From assembly GCF_028858725.1 (NCBI RefSeq), contig NC_084776.1:6510001-6574000 (forward strand): 64,000 nt of DNA. Reading direction: 5' to 3'. This DNA is from Colius striatus. Its lineage: Eukaryota; Chordata; Aves; Coliiformes; Coliidae. The notes below the pieces were generated by a model. That model was not told the origin of the DNA, made no database searches, and worked only from the letters and a program-made list of their open reading frames with translations. This document shows positions 30,001-39,260 of the stretch, piece after piece; position 1 is the stretch's first letter; the number at the start of each line of letters is the position of its first letter. Made by a program: the position numbers and the translations under genes.

Positions 30001-33000
30001 GCAGGCTCATAGAGTGCAGGAGACTACACTCACTGCAAACACAGGACAGGAGGGGAGGAGGACAGCAGGGAAGTGTTTCAGTAGAGCAGCACTGGGGCAG
30101 GAATGACATGACAGGGTCCTCAAGAGCACAGAGACACTGCTGGAGGGCAAACTGGAGAGGAAACACAGTTAGGAGAGGCAGCAGTGAAAAGATGTGGGCA
30201 GGGTGGTAGGGAAAATAATTGAAAAATCATTAAGAGTTTCAATGAGGTTCAATCATCAGTGGAAAAGCAGTGACCTCCCCTCATATCACAGCTCCTGACC
30301 AACAGAACACTGCAGTTCCTGCCCTGGTTTCTCTCTCCACCTCCTCCTGCTCCAGGGCTCTCTGCCCCAGCAGTCATCCATCACCACACTGCCTCCTCCT
30401 GCCTGCAGCCCCCCAGTTTCTCTGTCCCTCCTCATTTATTCCCTGCCTCCCTCCATGCTCTCAGCTCCTCCTCTACATTCCCACCATGGAAGATGACCAG
30501 GAGGGATGGGGTTAAGCAAAACTCGTTCTTCAGAGAAGCACGAAACAAGTTTTTACCTTCCAGGAGAAGTTTTGCTCTGAGAGCTGAGCAAATGGCCTGA
30601 CCGTCTTTCCCCCACTGCTTTTCAGCAGATGGAGGGTTGTGCAACTCCTATTGGCTGTTCAGCCATCCCTCCTAACAGAGCTCTTGGGCAACTCACTGTA
30701 GGGCTGCCTGAGGAGGAAGGACAAGTAAATTGAACTGTCTTCTATTGTTTGAAAGTTCCTGGGCATGGTATGTAGAAAAAACTAGGAAGTGAAAGCACAC
30801 TCTGCAGAAGAAAAGCCTTTATAAATAGAGGTTATACAAAATAAAGGTGGAAAAAACTTCTCCCTAAGGGAAGGATGAAGGCTCCTGGGAAAGCACTAAA
30901 AGCCACTGCCATGGCCACTGGTTGATCCAGCAACTGGAGAAGCCCCTGTCCCATAGCTGCAGGGTGCTCTGAGATAAGCTGCTCATGCAGGATGTCTGCA
31001 AAAACACTTAACAGAAGGGATCACACCCACTTCCCCCTAAAGCCAAGTCAGCTCTGGTTTCAGCAGAGTCTGTCTCTAAACTCTCTGCTCTGCTCTTGCC
31101 AGTTGAGGCACAGAGAGGTTCCTGCTCACTCCCACAGCCCCAGAAGGGCTGGGATGGCCAGAGGGCAGCTGCTGAGCTGCTTGCACAAGAGCACTTTCCC
31201 TGAGTGCCGTCTCAAGGGTCACTGGGAGCTGAGCAGGCTCCACACTGGGCTGGAGTGGGAGCACGTAAGGACAGGCACTCCATGGACCATTTCATGGTAT
31301 CCCTTCTGGGGATACCAAGTAAAGGAAGCACTGGTAGAAAAACCAGGTGCAAGACATTGTTCTACTGCAACAGAGAAATAAATAAGAAAACCACACCACA
31401 AAAGAGACTGGAGAGGGAAGGAAAAACTACTAGAAAACTCAGCTTGTGAGAAAATCTAAATCAAAATCTGAAATGTTCATCTGAAACAGACTCCTGCTCT
31501 CTGCAGTCAGCCTTCAACAGGTACTTGCACAACCCTGCACTGATGATGAAAAGGGTGATGTTTTACACTGACATGTCTTGGCAACACACTAAACAGAGCA
31601 TTCTTTCTGGTCTTGCTCTTATTTTTTTTTCCCCAGGGCCAAAGAGCCAAAGGGTTTCACTGACCCCACAGGAACCTGACTTTCAGACTAAATGCAGAGC
31701 CAGAGCCAAGTGACAGTTCCACCTCCATTCTTCACGGCTACAGCTTCCTCTCTACCCCCAAATACGGATGAAAGTGCATCAAAGAGAAGCAAAAGATAGT
31801 TTTACAAAACCCTACACTCCAAAACACTGTGAAAATACTGCTGGTTCCCCTCATGGTATGAAAACATGCACAGCTTGTTCTCGAGAGTCCCAAGCATTCA
31901 CATCTTGTAATGAAAGCATCAGTAGCTTTGACACTAGGGCCTAAGGCACCTCAGGCTCATAACCCAGAGTCACTAACTCCTCTCAAAGCACTTACTTCAA
32001 ATACATTAAGAAAAGTAAAATTCATAGTTATCATCTATTTTGAGGTCCCTGAATTCTGGTCTGATCTGCACATGTGCTTCAGTATTTCTGTCTCGCTTAT
32101 CTCTGGAGAAGTGAAGGGTGTGGGATAAAACACAGCAGGCTGCTGGGAGCACTGAGGGTCAGGAATGGGAGGAATGAGGCTGGTACAAGACATATTATCT
32201 GTAGCATCATGCTGGAAACAATGTAAGGTTGGTTTCCTTCCTGCCTATAACCAACAGCAAGTGTATACATCTGATCTGAAAGAATGTATCAAGAGACCTC
32301 TATGAAGAAAGAGTCCAAATGACTTTGAAATCATATTTTTGTTCATCTTTGTTACATAAAACAAGTAGTTCACCCTCCATCTCTTCCTCTGAAGCATCTA
32401 GTACTGCTGGAGGTAAAACAAGACCAATAGTCTGATCTTAAAGGAGCTCTCATTTCGCTGCCTCAGCCAGAGAGCAAATAAACTCTGCTTGCTTTTGGGG
32501 TTCAGCAGAGACTGTTAAACATGGCTCCGAAACAGCACATGCCTTCTGTTGGTAAGGCATTCCAACAGCATGGGAGCTTGCAGTGCCTGCACAGACCAGC
32601 TTCAGCACTCCTGGCAAAACCCCGTAAAGCTGGAGTTCATCAGCACAACTCAAGGGAGAAACATCAGAGCACTGAGGAAAAGCATCCCCAGCCACGTCTC
32701 GGGCTAGCAGTGGCTGCTGGCAGCTCAGCAAGCAGAAACAGAGGGAAGCAAACACTCTCCAGCAATCCTAGGGCTCTTTGTATTTATCTCTGAACAGCCC
32801 CAACTAATGTTTCATAGTTGTTGACATAAGATAACCAGCTTCATTTTTCACCTTTAACTCCTCACTAGTCCCTATTGAACTTATCAGAAGGGATGAGAGA
32901 TGAACAGGAGGCAGAGGCAGCAGTGTAACCTCCTGTCCCCTGTGACCAGCACACAAGCTTCTGCTCTGTTGCTAGGAAGGTCATTGACCTGGTTTGTGGT

Positions 33001-34524
33001 GTCATCCTTTCTGGATGTGAGGGAAAGGTCCTGCCCTCCCAGGGCTTGGGAACCATCCCAGATGCAGAGGTCATACTAAGAGAGGTTCATGGACTGCCCA
33101 GCCAATTCCTTTGTTCATGGACTTCTCTCAGGAGCTTCTCTCCCCAAAGAGCTTTGAGGTCTTTTAGGTAACACAACTGCAACAAAAGGGTGGTGAAAGC
33201 TATCCCTGCTGTGTTCTGTCCTTACCACTTCTTCACTCTAAAACAACTGTGTTGACTAAAGAGTTAACCAGGTTCTCATTACTGTCTTTGTTTGGTTTGA
33301 GGAAAGATTAAGTCCCCAGAGCTTTCAGACTCACTGCAGCAGACTTTTTGGTTGCATTTTCCACTGCAACTTGCCCCCCTCTGTACTCTTCCTGCCAAAA
33401 GGATAAACACTGCTTCATGCTAGCAGCAGAATTTAAGTAAAACTTTTGAATAATGTTACTAGAAATAATTTACTCTAAATACATGGTCTTTTGCTCCAAG
33501 TCTTTTGTGTTCCTACTCCTCGGTTTTAATTCTGGGCTGGAGTCCAAATTGCAGTGAACTCTTTGTCATGCTTCCCTTCTGATCCCGCTTCCTAAGAATG
33601 GATTCCAACACATCAGTCTTGGTCCCAGATACACACATGGGCTTCAGCCACTCACTCCTAATCTCAGCACAGCTGAAAAGAAACTCCCAGACCTTGCATG
33701 TGGAAAAACCAAGGCTGCTCCCCACAGCTTCGGAGGAGCTGCTCTCTGGAAGTTGTACTTCTTGATATCAGGCTCTGAATATCAACTAATCCTCCAAAGC
33801 TTTTCCCAGAGTCAGTTGCTTTCCTATTGCTGTTCTTTCCCATGAACTTGCTCCGAGAGGTGGCTCCGAGAGAACTGGCCTTGCTCCAAGAGAAATGGCC
33901 TGATCCCTCCAAACCCCAGAGCTCCTCAGTGCCCTGGACCTGCTGGAGCACCCCACGAGGACGGGAACACTGCCCATTGAAGCCCACAAGCCAGAACACT
34001 GAAAGAGAAGAGAGAAGCTGCATGATATATTTCACATTACTATAACAAGGATGGAGCTGTGGCACACGCTCACATCCCTCCATAAGCTGTGCAGGGGTCG
34101 TCCCTGGCCCTTGTCCCCTCCCACGCCAGAGGGGCAGACCCAGGGAATGCAGCCTGTCTTCTACCACTTTGGAGGGGTTTTAGGAGAGCCAAAGGACAGC
34201 AACACACCTGCCCTCTCTGCATGTGATCACTCACCTGGCTGGAGACACGTACCCCTCTGCAGCTGCCCCATAGCCCCGTGCCATATGTCACACGTGGCCT
34301 CTGTCCCCTAGAGCCCCCATCCCTGGCCCTATAACCTCCGTGCCCTTCAGCCTCTCATCCTCTGCTCCCACAGCCCCCCACTCCCCATAGTCCAACCCCT
34401 TTCCGCACACACTCCGTCCCCTCCAGCCCCGTCCCTACCTGCCCAGCGGGGCTGTGGGCCGGCCCGCCCGGCGCAGGAGGAGCAGCCCGCGGCGGGGCAG
34501 CGCTGCCAACCGGCCCGTGGCCAT
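1..34524 (-). CDS. ACSF2: ACSF2, mitochondrial acyl-CoA synthetase family member 2 (3' part beyond left edge)
   Basis: Activates medium-chain fatty acids to acyl-CoA with ATP in mitochondria (family knowledge). Coding exons on the minus strand, 5' to 3': 34524-34439, 29239-29044, 27689-27561, 26557-26504, 23541-23423, 23206-23044, 22616-22521, 21615-21467, 20517-20426, 19354-19278, 822-715, 595-444 and 90-1. All joins have GT-AG ends and keep frame, giving about 503 residues; human ACSF2 has 615, so roughly 110 are off the left edge. The Arg-rich start [13 protein letters not shown] looks like a mitochondrial targeting peptide. Adenylate-forming motifs are visible: [10 protein letters not shown] across exons 6-7, AYGTTENSP in exon 11, GWYKTGD/I across exons 12-13 and [10 protein letters not shown] in exon 13. 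Residue order matches human ACSF2 throughout. Intron 10, about 18.5 kb, contains the whole CHAD gene in the opposite orientation. No disabling change was seen. Confidence 0.96.
823..9591. other. Left part of ACSF2 intron 10, upstream of CHAD
   Basis: About 8.8 kb of unique-looking intronic sequence lies between ACSF2 exon 11 and the CHAD promoter. Many short chance open frames are present on both strands, none with recognisable domains or a consistent splice pattern. No clear transposon or RNA gene was seen. CHAD enhancers could lie here, but nothing in the sequence identifies one. Confidence 0.5.
9592..9599 (+). promoter_or_regulatory. CHAD: TATA box of CHAD
   Basis: TATAAATA lies 117-124 bp upstream of the CHAD start codon, in a stretch that is not CpG-rich. 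This contrasts with the CpG-island promoters of the other genes here and fits a tissue-restricted cartilage gene. The 5' UTR after it contains a short pyrimidine-rich CTC/CTG tract at about 9640-9685. Confidence 0.6.
9716..15040 (+). CDS. CHAD: CHAD, chondroadherin, cartilage leucine-rich repeat protein
   Basis: Secreted class IV small leucine-rich repeat protein of cartilage matrix; binds collagen and integrin alpha2-beta1 (family knowledge). Coding exons: 9716-10495, 14036-14199 and 14899-15040, which join in frame to 361 residues against 359 in human. A signal peptide covers about residues 1-22 ([18 protein letters not shown]). It is followed by the N-terminal Cys cap [17 protein letters not shown], about ten LRRs (LxxLxLxxNxL pattern), the C-terminal cap [14 protein letters not shown] with TC and TC, and the basic tail [13 protein letters not shown]. 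Exon 2 begins at TTT after the acceptor at 14034-14035, because only that choice keeps frame (KK-FADNAF). The gene is nested in ACSF2 intron 10 on the opposite strand, as in mammals. A CR1 LINE fragment occupies most of intron 2. Confidence 0.97.
13153..13419 (-). other. Unidentified coding-like segment inside CHAD intron 1
   Basis: An open frame of about 88 codons on the minus strand ends in TAG (13155-13153) and is bounded upstream by an in-frame stop. It has protein-like composition: [10 protein letters not shown], then an acidic/polar stretch, then [13 protein letters not shown] and [11 protein letters not shown]. In-frame ATGs occur before PGFFQP and before SSGKAF. It has mixed, AT-leaning codons unlike the GC-rich CHAD exons on either side. 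I do not recognise the family. It could be the terminal exon of an unannotated gene, a decayed retrocopy, or chance. No convincing partner exon was found. Confidence 0.3.
14301..14791 (+). mobile_element. CR1 LINE 3'-end fragment in CHAD intron 2
   Basis: 5'-truncated copy of a CR1 non-LTR retrotransposon in the plus orientation. Typical phrases are GTTCAGCCTGGAGAAGA, AGTGACAGGACAAGGG and AGGCTGCCCAGGGAGG, and the 3' end GGGATTCTATGATTC. Only the 3' portion is present, the usual result of incomplete reverse transcription. It lies between CHAD exons 2 and 3 and does not touch the splice sites. Confidence 0.88.
15041..18010 (+). other. CHAD: Probable CHAD 3' UTR, split by an intron
   Basis: A good donor (ACAC/GTAAGA, GT at 15045-15046) starts 4 nt after the stop codon. 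A strong pyrimidine tract and acceptor (CCTCCCTAG, or the following CAG) lies at 17029-17034. The implied last exon runs from about 17032 to 18010 and ends near a variant poly(A) signal, TATAAA, at 17991-17996. The region has no long open frame. The exon and its end are inferred, not proven; a retained intron would give one continuous 3' UTR instead. Confidence 0.4.
20643..20997 (-). mobile_element. CR1 LINE 3'-end fragment in ACSF2 intron 8
   Basis: 5'-truncated CR1 copy in the minus orientation, so its 3' end is at the left. It reads TAGAATCATTTTGGTTGG at the left end, then CCTCCCCTGGGGCAACTTGA and CTACAACCTCCTGTCAGG, as in avian CR1 copies read from the reverse strand. It belongs to a different CR1 subfamily from the fragments at 14301 and 50787. 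It sits between ACSF2 exons 8 and 9. Confidence 0.87.
21000..21053. repeat. AT-rich simple repeat (TATA/CATA tract)
   Basis: An irregular run of TATA, CATATA and TGTATAT steps directly abuts the inner end of the CR1 fragment. It is low-complexity sequence with no coding or regulatory role visible. Confidence 0.7.
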
Positions 34525-34740
34525 GGCCGTGCCTGCGGGGCGGCGGCAGCGCCCGACAGCCCAGCCCAGCCCGGCCCGGCACGGCCCGGCCGGACCCGCC
34601 GCTCTATACGCGGGGGCGGTGCGCTCGGCGGCCCGCCCCGGCCCCGCTTCCGCCCCTGCTCCCGCTCCCCTCGGCGCCAGGGCTGTCCGCGGGCCGGGCA
34701 GGGGAGGAGACGAGCAGCCTGCCCGGCCACCAGCAGCGGG
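34430..34740. promoter_or_regulatory. ACSF2: CpG-rich promoter and first exon of ACSF2
   Basis: Dense CpG and GC-box-like sequence surrounds the ACSF2 start codon at 34524-34522 and continues about 200 bp upstream of it. No convincing TATA box is present. The start was chosen because it is the ATG that opens an Arg/Leu-rich leader and splices in frame to exon 2. This is inferred to be a housekeeping-type promoter; the transcription start is not visible. Confidence 0.6.
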
Positions 34741-37514
34741 GCGTGCGGGGATGGGGCTCAGGGCAGGCAGAGGGGGGGATTGCCCCCGCACATCGCTGGG
34801 GGCACAGAGCCCTCGAGGCATCTGCTAGATCCCTTCCCAAGAGTGTGTGTCCCCCTCCCCACCCCATGTCTCTTTTACAGCCTGCCTCATCAGCTTTGTT
34901 CTGGCCATCCCAGCCTTCTCATGCACCCCAAACAAGCCCCAAGCTCTAGCTGAGGTGGACTTTGGTGCAAGGTCATCACTATCCCTCGCCTCCACTTCTT
35001 GCCATCTGCATTGCATGTTGCCTGAGCCTTGTGAGTAGTTAATGGATTTCCAGCCCTTAATGAGTTTCCACAGTCACTATCTCATCATGAGGTTTAGGCA
35101 TTCTGTGGCTGCCCATGCCCTTTTAGGGGAGAAGGAGAGACCAGACAGAAGTGCAGAGCAGCTCCAGAAAGCTATCCTCTCAGCTAAGGGCAGAGGCATG
35201 GGCAGGGAGTGCTGAGCTCCACTGCAGCTGTGCTGAGACTGAAAGGAGTTTCTTTGCCTGCAGCAATGGCCAAAAGCAACTTAATCTTTGTGGAAGGCCT
35301 GGGGGATAAATTTGAGCCCAGAAAACAGTCTATGTCTTTTAAATACCATGTAGGCATTAAACAAATAGTCAATGGAGGTTTGAAGTCTAATTTTAAGACA
35401 TACTGTGAGCTATTCCTGGCTCAGCCACTGACCTGCTGGGTGATCGCTGGCTGCTGTTCTGTAGCTCTGCATGGGTAGAAGCTAGAGTTCAATCTATTTG
35501 GACACAGTGTGTCTGTGTCACCTCATGCACGATGGTGCTGAAGAACAAGGGCATTGGTATCAGCCTCAGAATAGTCCATTTCTGACACTAAAGCCATTAA
35601 TGTGCTCATAACACAGCCACACAGTGAAATACCACCTGCAGCCAGAACTCTGGTGTTAGACACTTGGGTTTAGAAGCAGGAAGGATCTTCTTGTATGTCT
35701 TGTTCACAAGGAGTATGTTTGGTGGCATAGGTGACCAAACCTATAGGTGTCTTCTTTGGCAGGAGAAGGGTTGGTTTTGTCTTTGAAATGATTAAAACTT
35801 GGTGGTGGCTGCAGAGGGAATGCTGGGTGAGGCAGGGCAGAGGTCTGCAAAGGGTCTGGGAATGGTCTCCAGCTCCTTGCTGCCATGGCCAGCTCGTGCC
35901 TCCAGAATGAATCCCCAGCAAGGATCAAGATCTCAGGATAAGATGGACAGTGCTGATCCCACTTCCCTTGGCAGGTGCTGCTCCCTTCTCCTTACTAATG
36001 TTCTTGCAGCCTTCCTCTAACAAACATGCAAATGTGCCCCATGCTATAGTTTGTCAGTCTCGTGGAGGTTCAAAGTCTCTTTACACATGCATGGGTGCCT
36101 CTATCTACATACACATCAGATGATTCTATGACATCAGTAGCTCAGTGGGTTTATGCATTTCTGCAGACAATGTAAGGCTGTACAACATTTGTGGCCTGAA
36201 GTTATCCTTCCATTGTGTCAGCACAGAGCAATTATCTCTGGCTGTCTTGCAGGAACATCAGTGTGCTCACTGTTGTGTAACTACAGACAAAAAAACCCCC
36301 ACAAAGCCCAGTGTATTGGCTGCAAGCTCCCTCACTTTGAATAAACAGAAATCAAGCTGACTTTCAGTTTGATCTTCCCACATTCCAACCATTGGCCTAC
36401 AAGGTGAATCCCAGTTGGGTATTAAACCAAGAGCTGTGCAGAAGCTAATGTGACCTTGACATTGCCAGAGCCAAGGCAGGCTGAACCAGTAATGCCTCCC
36501 ACACCATTGACTAAGGTATCATTTCTTTCTAACACAGAAAGTCTGCCTTAATCACAAGTCAGCAGGTAGGTTTTGTAACGGACCTACACCCTCATTTCGT
36601 TCCACTAACAGCAAAGAACCATGCAAACCCCAAAGGGCAGATTTCAGCCTCTGCAGCACTGTCTGGACAAAGGCCAGAGGGTCCTGCTTGGGTTCCCAGA
36701 GCTTCCCTCAGGTTTCTCCCTCAGGAGCGGGGCTGTGCACGGTGCCTTCCAGCCGGGGAAGGGAGCAGTGGGCTGTGAAGCTGCACGGCACCTCACACGA
36801 GTCCCTTGGTGCCACAGGGTAATGCATGGCTCAGGCAACCAGCTGCCTCCCTTGGTGTCCATGTTGTGCCAGGAGATCTGACAAGGTGAGGTGTCCTTGA
36901 CCCTGCAGCAGGTTGTCCTCCAGCCTTTCCTTGCCCTCTCAAGCTTGTTACGAAAAGCTGAGGGATGGGAGAGATTCTTGTACTCTTCTTAAACATGAGC
37001 TCTGTAATTTTATCTCACCTTTGGAGGAGCAATAACCTGCTCCAAGAAACCTCTGTCATCTCCTGGACAAGAGCATGTTAACCTCAGGTAGATCTTGTTT
37101 CTCTTTCTGTGAGGCAAATCCCTGCTTGCTGTTTTGGGGGGCCTTTGTTCAGAGACTTCCATGATCTCGGTTCCCTCTGTGCTGAGCTAATGCAGATCTC
37201 TGAGTGTTGGAAGAGACCTAAAAGCAACTTCAAAACACACCAGAGCACCCACAGGGTAGTTGCACTGGAGGGGTTAAAACACCTTTTCAAAGTCCTCTAC
37301 ATCACAAGTTGTGTAGGGAAAAATTCAAGGTTAGTCCTCACTGTAATCTCATTACTGGGTAATACTAATTTGGCTCTGCCCCAGGCTCCTTTTCTCTTTT
37401 GCTGACTTTCTCCACAGCGGGTTGGTCGAGATGAGAGTGCTCTGCTCCTGCAGCACCGGGGTGCTGGGTCTGAGCAGGAACAGCCACTGCACATTCCTCA
37501 CAGTGACACGAGGG
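34741..37514. other. Intergenic region between the divergent ACSF2 and LRRC59 genes
   Basis: No gene, RNA or clear transposon is visible. Short open frames are scattered and not protein-like. A very weak CR1-like phrase (TTGGAAGAGACCTAAAAG) near 37208 is too short to call. The right side runs into the minisatellite. Confidence 0.5.
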
Positions 37515-38776
37515 ACACGGTGGTGTGACAGTGCAAGGGCAGGAGCCCAGCACACGGTGGTGTGACAGTGCAAGGCAGGAGCCCAGCACACGGTGGTGTG
37601 ACAGGCCAGGGCAGGAGCCCAGCACACGGTGGTGTGACAGGCCAGGGCAGGAGCCCAGCACACGGTGGTGTGACAGTGCAAGGCGGGAGCCCAGCACACG
37701 GTGGTGTGACAGGCCAGGGCTGGAGCCCAGCACACGGTGGTGTGACAGTGCAGGGCGGGAGCCCAGCACACGGTGGTGTGACAGTGCAAGGCAGGAGCCC
37801 AGCACACGGTGGTGTGACAGGCCATGGCAGGAGCCCAGCACACGGTGGTGTGACAGTGCAAGGCGGGAGCCCAGCACACGGTGGTGTGACAGGCCAGGGC
37901 AGGAGCCCAGCACACAGTGGTGTGACAGTGCAAGGCGGGAGCCCAGCACACGGTGGTGTGACAGGCCAGGGCAGGAGCCCAGCACACAGTGGTGTGACAG
38001 TGCAAGGCGGGAGCCCAGCACACGGTGGTGTGACAGGCCAGGGCAGGAGCCCAGCACACAGTGGTGTGACAGTGCAAGGCTGGAGCCCAGCACACGGTGG
38101 TGTGACAGTGCAGGGCGGGAGCCCAGCACACGGTGGTGTGACAGGCCAGGGCTGGAGCCCAGCACACGGTGGTGTGACAGTGCAAGGCTGGAGCCCAGCA
38201 CATGGTGGTGTGACAGGCCAGGGCAGGAGCCCAGCACACGGTGGTGTGACAGTGCAAGGCTGGAGCCCAGCACACGGTGGTGTGACAGGCCAGGGCTGGA
38301 GCCCAGCACACGGTGGTGTGACAGTGCAAGGCTGGAGCCCAGCACACGGTGGTGTGACAGTGCAAGGCAGGAGCCCAGCACACGGTGGTGTGACAGTGCA
38401 GGGCGGGAGCCCAGCACATGGTGGTGTGACAGTGCAGGGCGGGAGCCCAGCACACGGTGGTGTGACAGTGCAGGGCGGGAGCCCAGCACACGGTGGTGTG
38501 ACAGGCCAGGGCAGGAGCCCAGCACACGGTGGTGTGACAGTGCAAGGCAGGAGCCCAGCACACGGTGGTGTGACAGTGCAAGGCAGGAGCCCAGCACACG
38601 GTGGTGTGACAGGCCAGGGCGGGAGCCCAGCACACGGTGGTGTGACAGTGCAAGGCAGGAGCCCAGCACACGGTGGTGTGACAGTGCAAGGCTGGAGCCC
38701 AGCACACGGTGGTGTGACAGTGCAGGGCGGGAGCCCAGCACACGGTGGTGTGACAGGCCAGGGCAGGAGCCCAGCA
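37515..38776. repeat. 36-bp minisatellite, about 35 tandem units
   Basis: Direct head-to-tail units of 36 bp; the first is 37 bp. Each unit has the constant part GAGCCCAGCACACGGTGGTG followed by TGACA and one of two variable cores, GTGCARGGC or GGCCAGGGC, then A/G/T-GG. About 35 units are present with few substitutions. Near 37860-38060 a 72-bp pair repeats three times, each time with the second unit carrying CACAGTGG instead of CACGGTGG. Because 36 is divisible by three, five of the six frames stay open throughout; these are not genes. The array ends 287 bp before the LRRC59 start codon. Confidence 0.97.
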
Positions 38777-38859
38777 CTCCTCACAGAGCCCATCGAGGGG
38801 CCGCGGCGCTGCCATCCGCTTGCCTCACGGAGTAGCTGACCCAGGCTGGCACTGCTGGC

Positions 38860-39260
38860 CGTTACACGGCGGCGCTCCGGGGAGGGCCGAGCGCCGTGTC
38901 CCGCCCCGGGCCGGCAGGGGGCGCTGTGCCCGCGGCTGGCGGGCCGCTCGCGGACGTGGCCGCGGAAGTGTGTGGCGGCTCCGGGCCGGCCGCAGCGCTC
39001 CGCCCCCCCCTCCCCGCGACCCCTCCGCTTGGCTCTGGGGGGACCCCGGCGGCACCGGCGGCCATGTCGCGGGGCGGCGGGAAGGGGCCGAGCCTGAAGG
39101 ACAAGCTGGACGGTAACGAGCTGGACCTGAGCCTTTGCGACCTGAACGAAGTGCCGGTCCGGGAGCTGGTGAGCGTCCGGCCCGCGGGGCCGCGCGGTGG
39201 GGCCGGGGCCGCAGCCGCGGGGCCGGGGCGGTGCCTGGGAAGGGGAGCCCCGTGCGCTGG
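38860..39260. promoter_or_regulatory. LRRC59: CpG-island promoter of LRRC59
   Basis: GC- and CpG-dense sequence covers the LRRC59 first exon and its upstream 200 bp, without a TATA box. An ETS-type site, CGGAAGTG, lies at 38963-38970, about 95 bp before the start codon. The minisatellite ends just upstream at 38776. Transcription start is not determinable by eye. Confidence 0.6.

Noticed and set aside
37200-37290. A possible old CR1 fragment (TTGGAAGAGACCTAAAAG)
   Set aside because: Too short and diverged to separate from chance without an alignment.
37515-38776. CRISPR-like array, since the unit length is 36 bp
   Set aside because: Units abut directly with no unique spacers, and the host is a vertebrate; this is a minisatellite.
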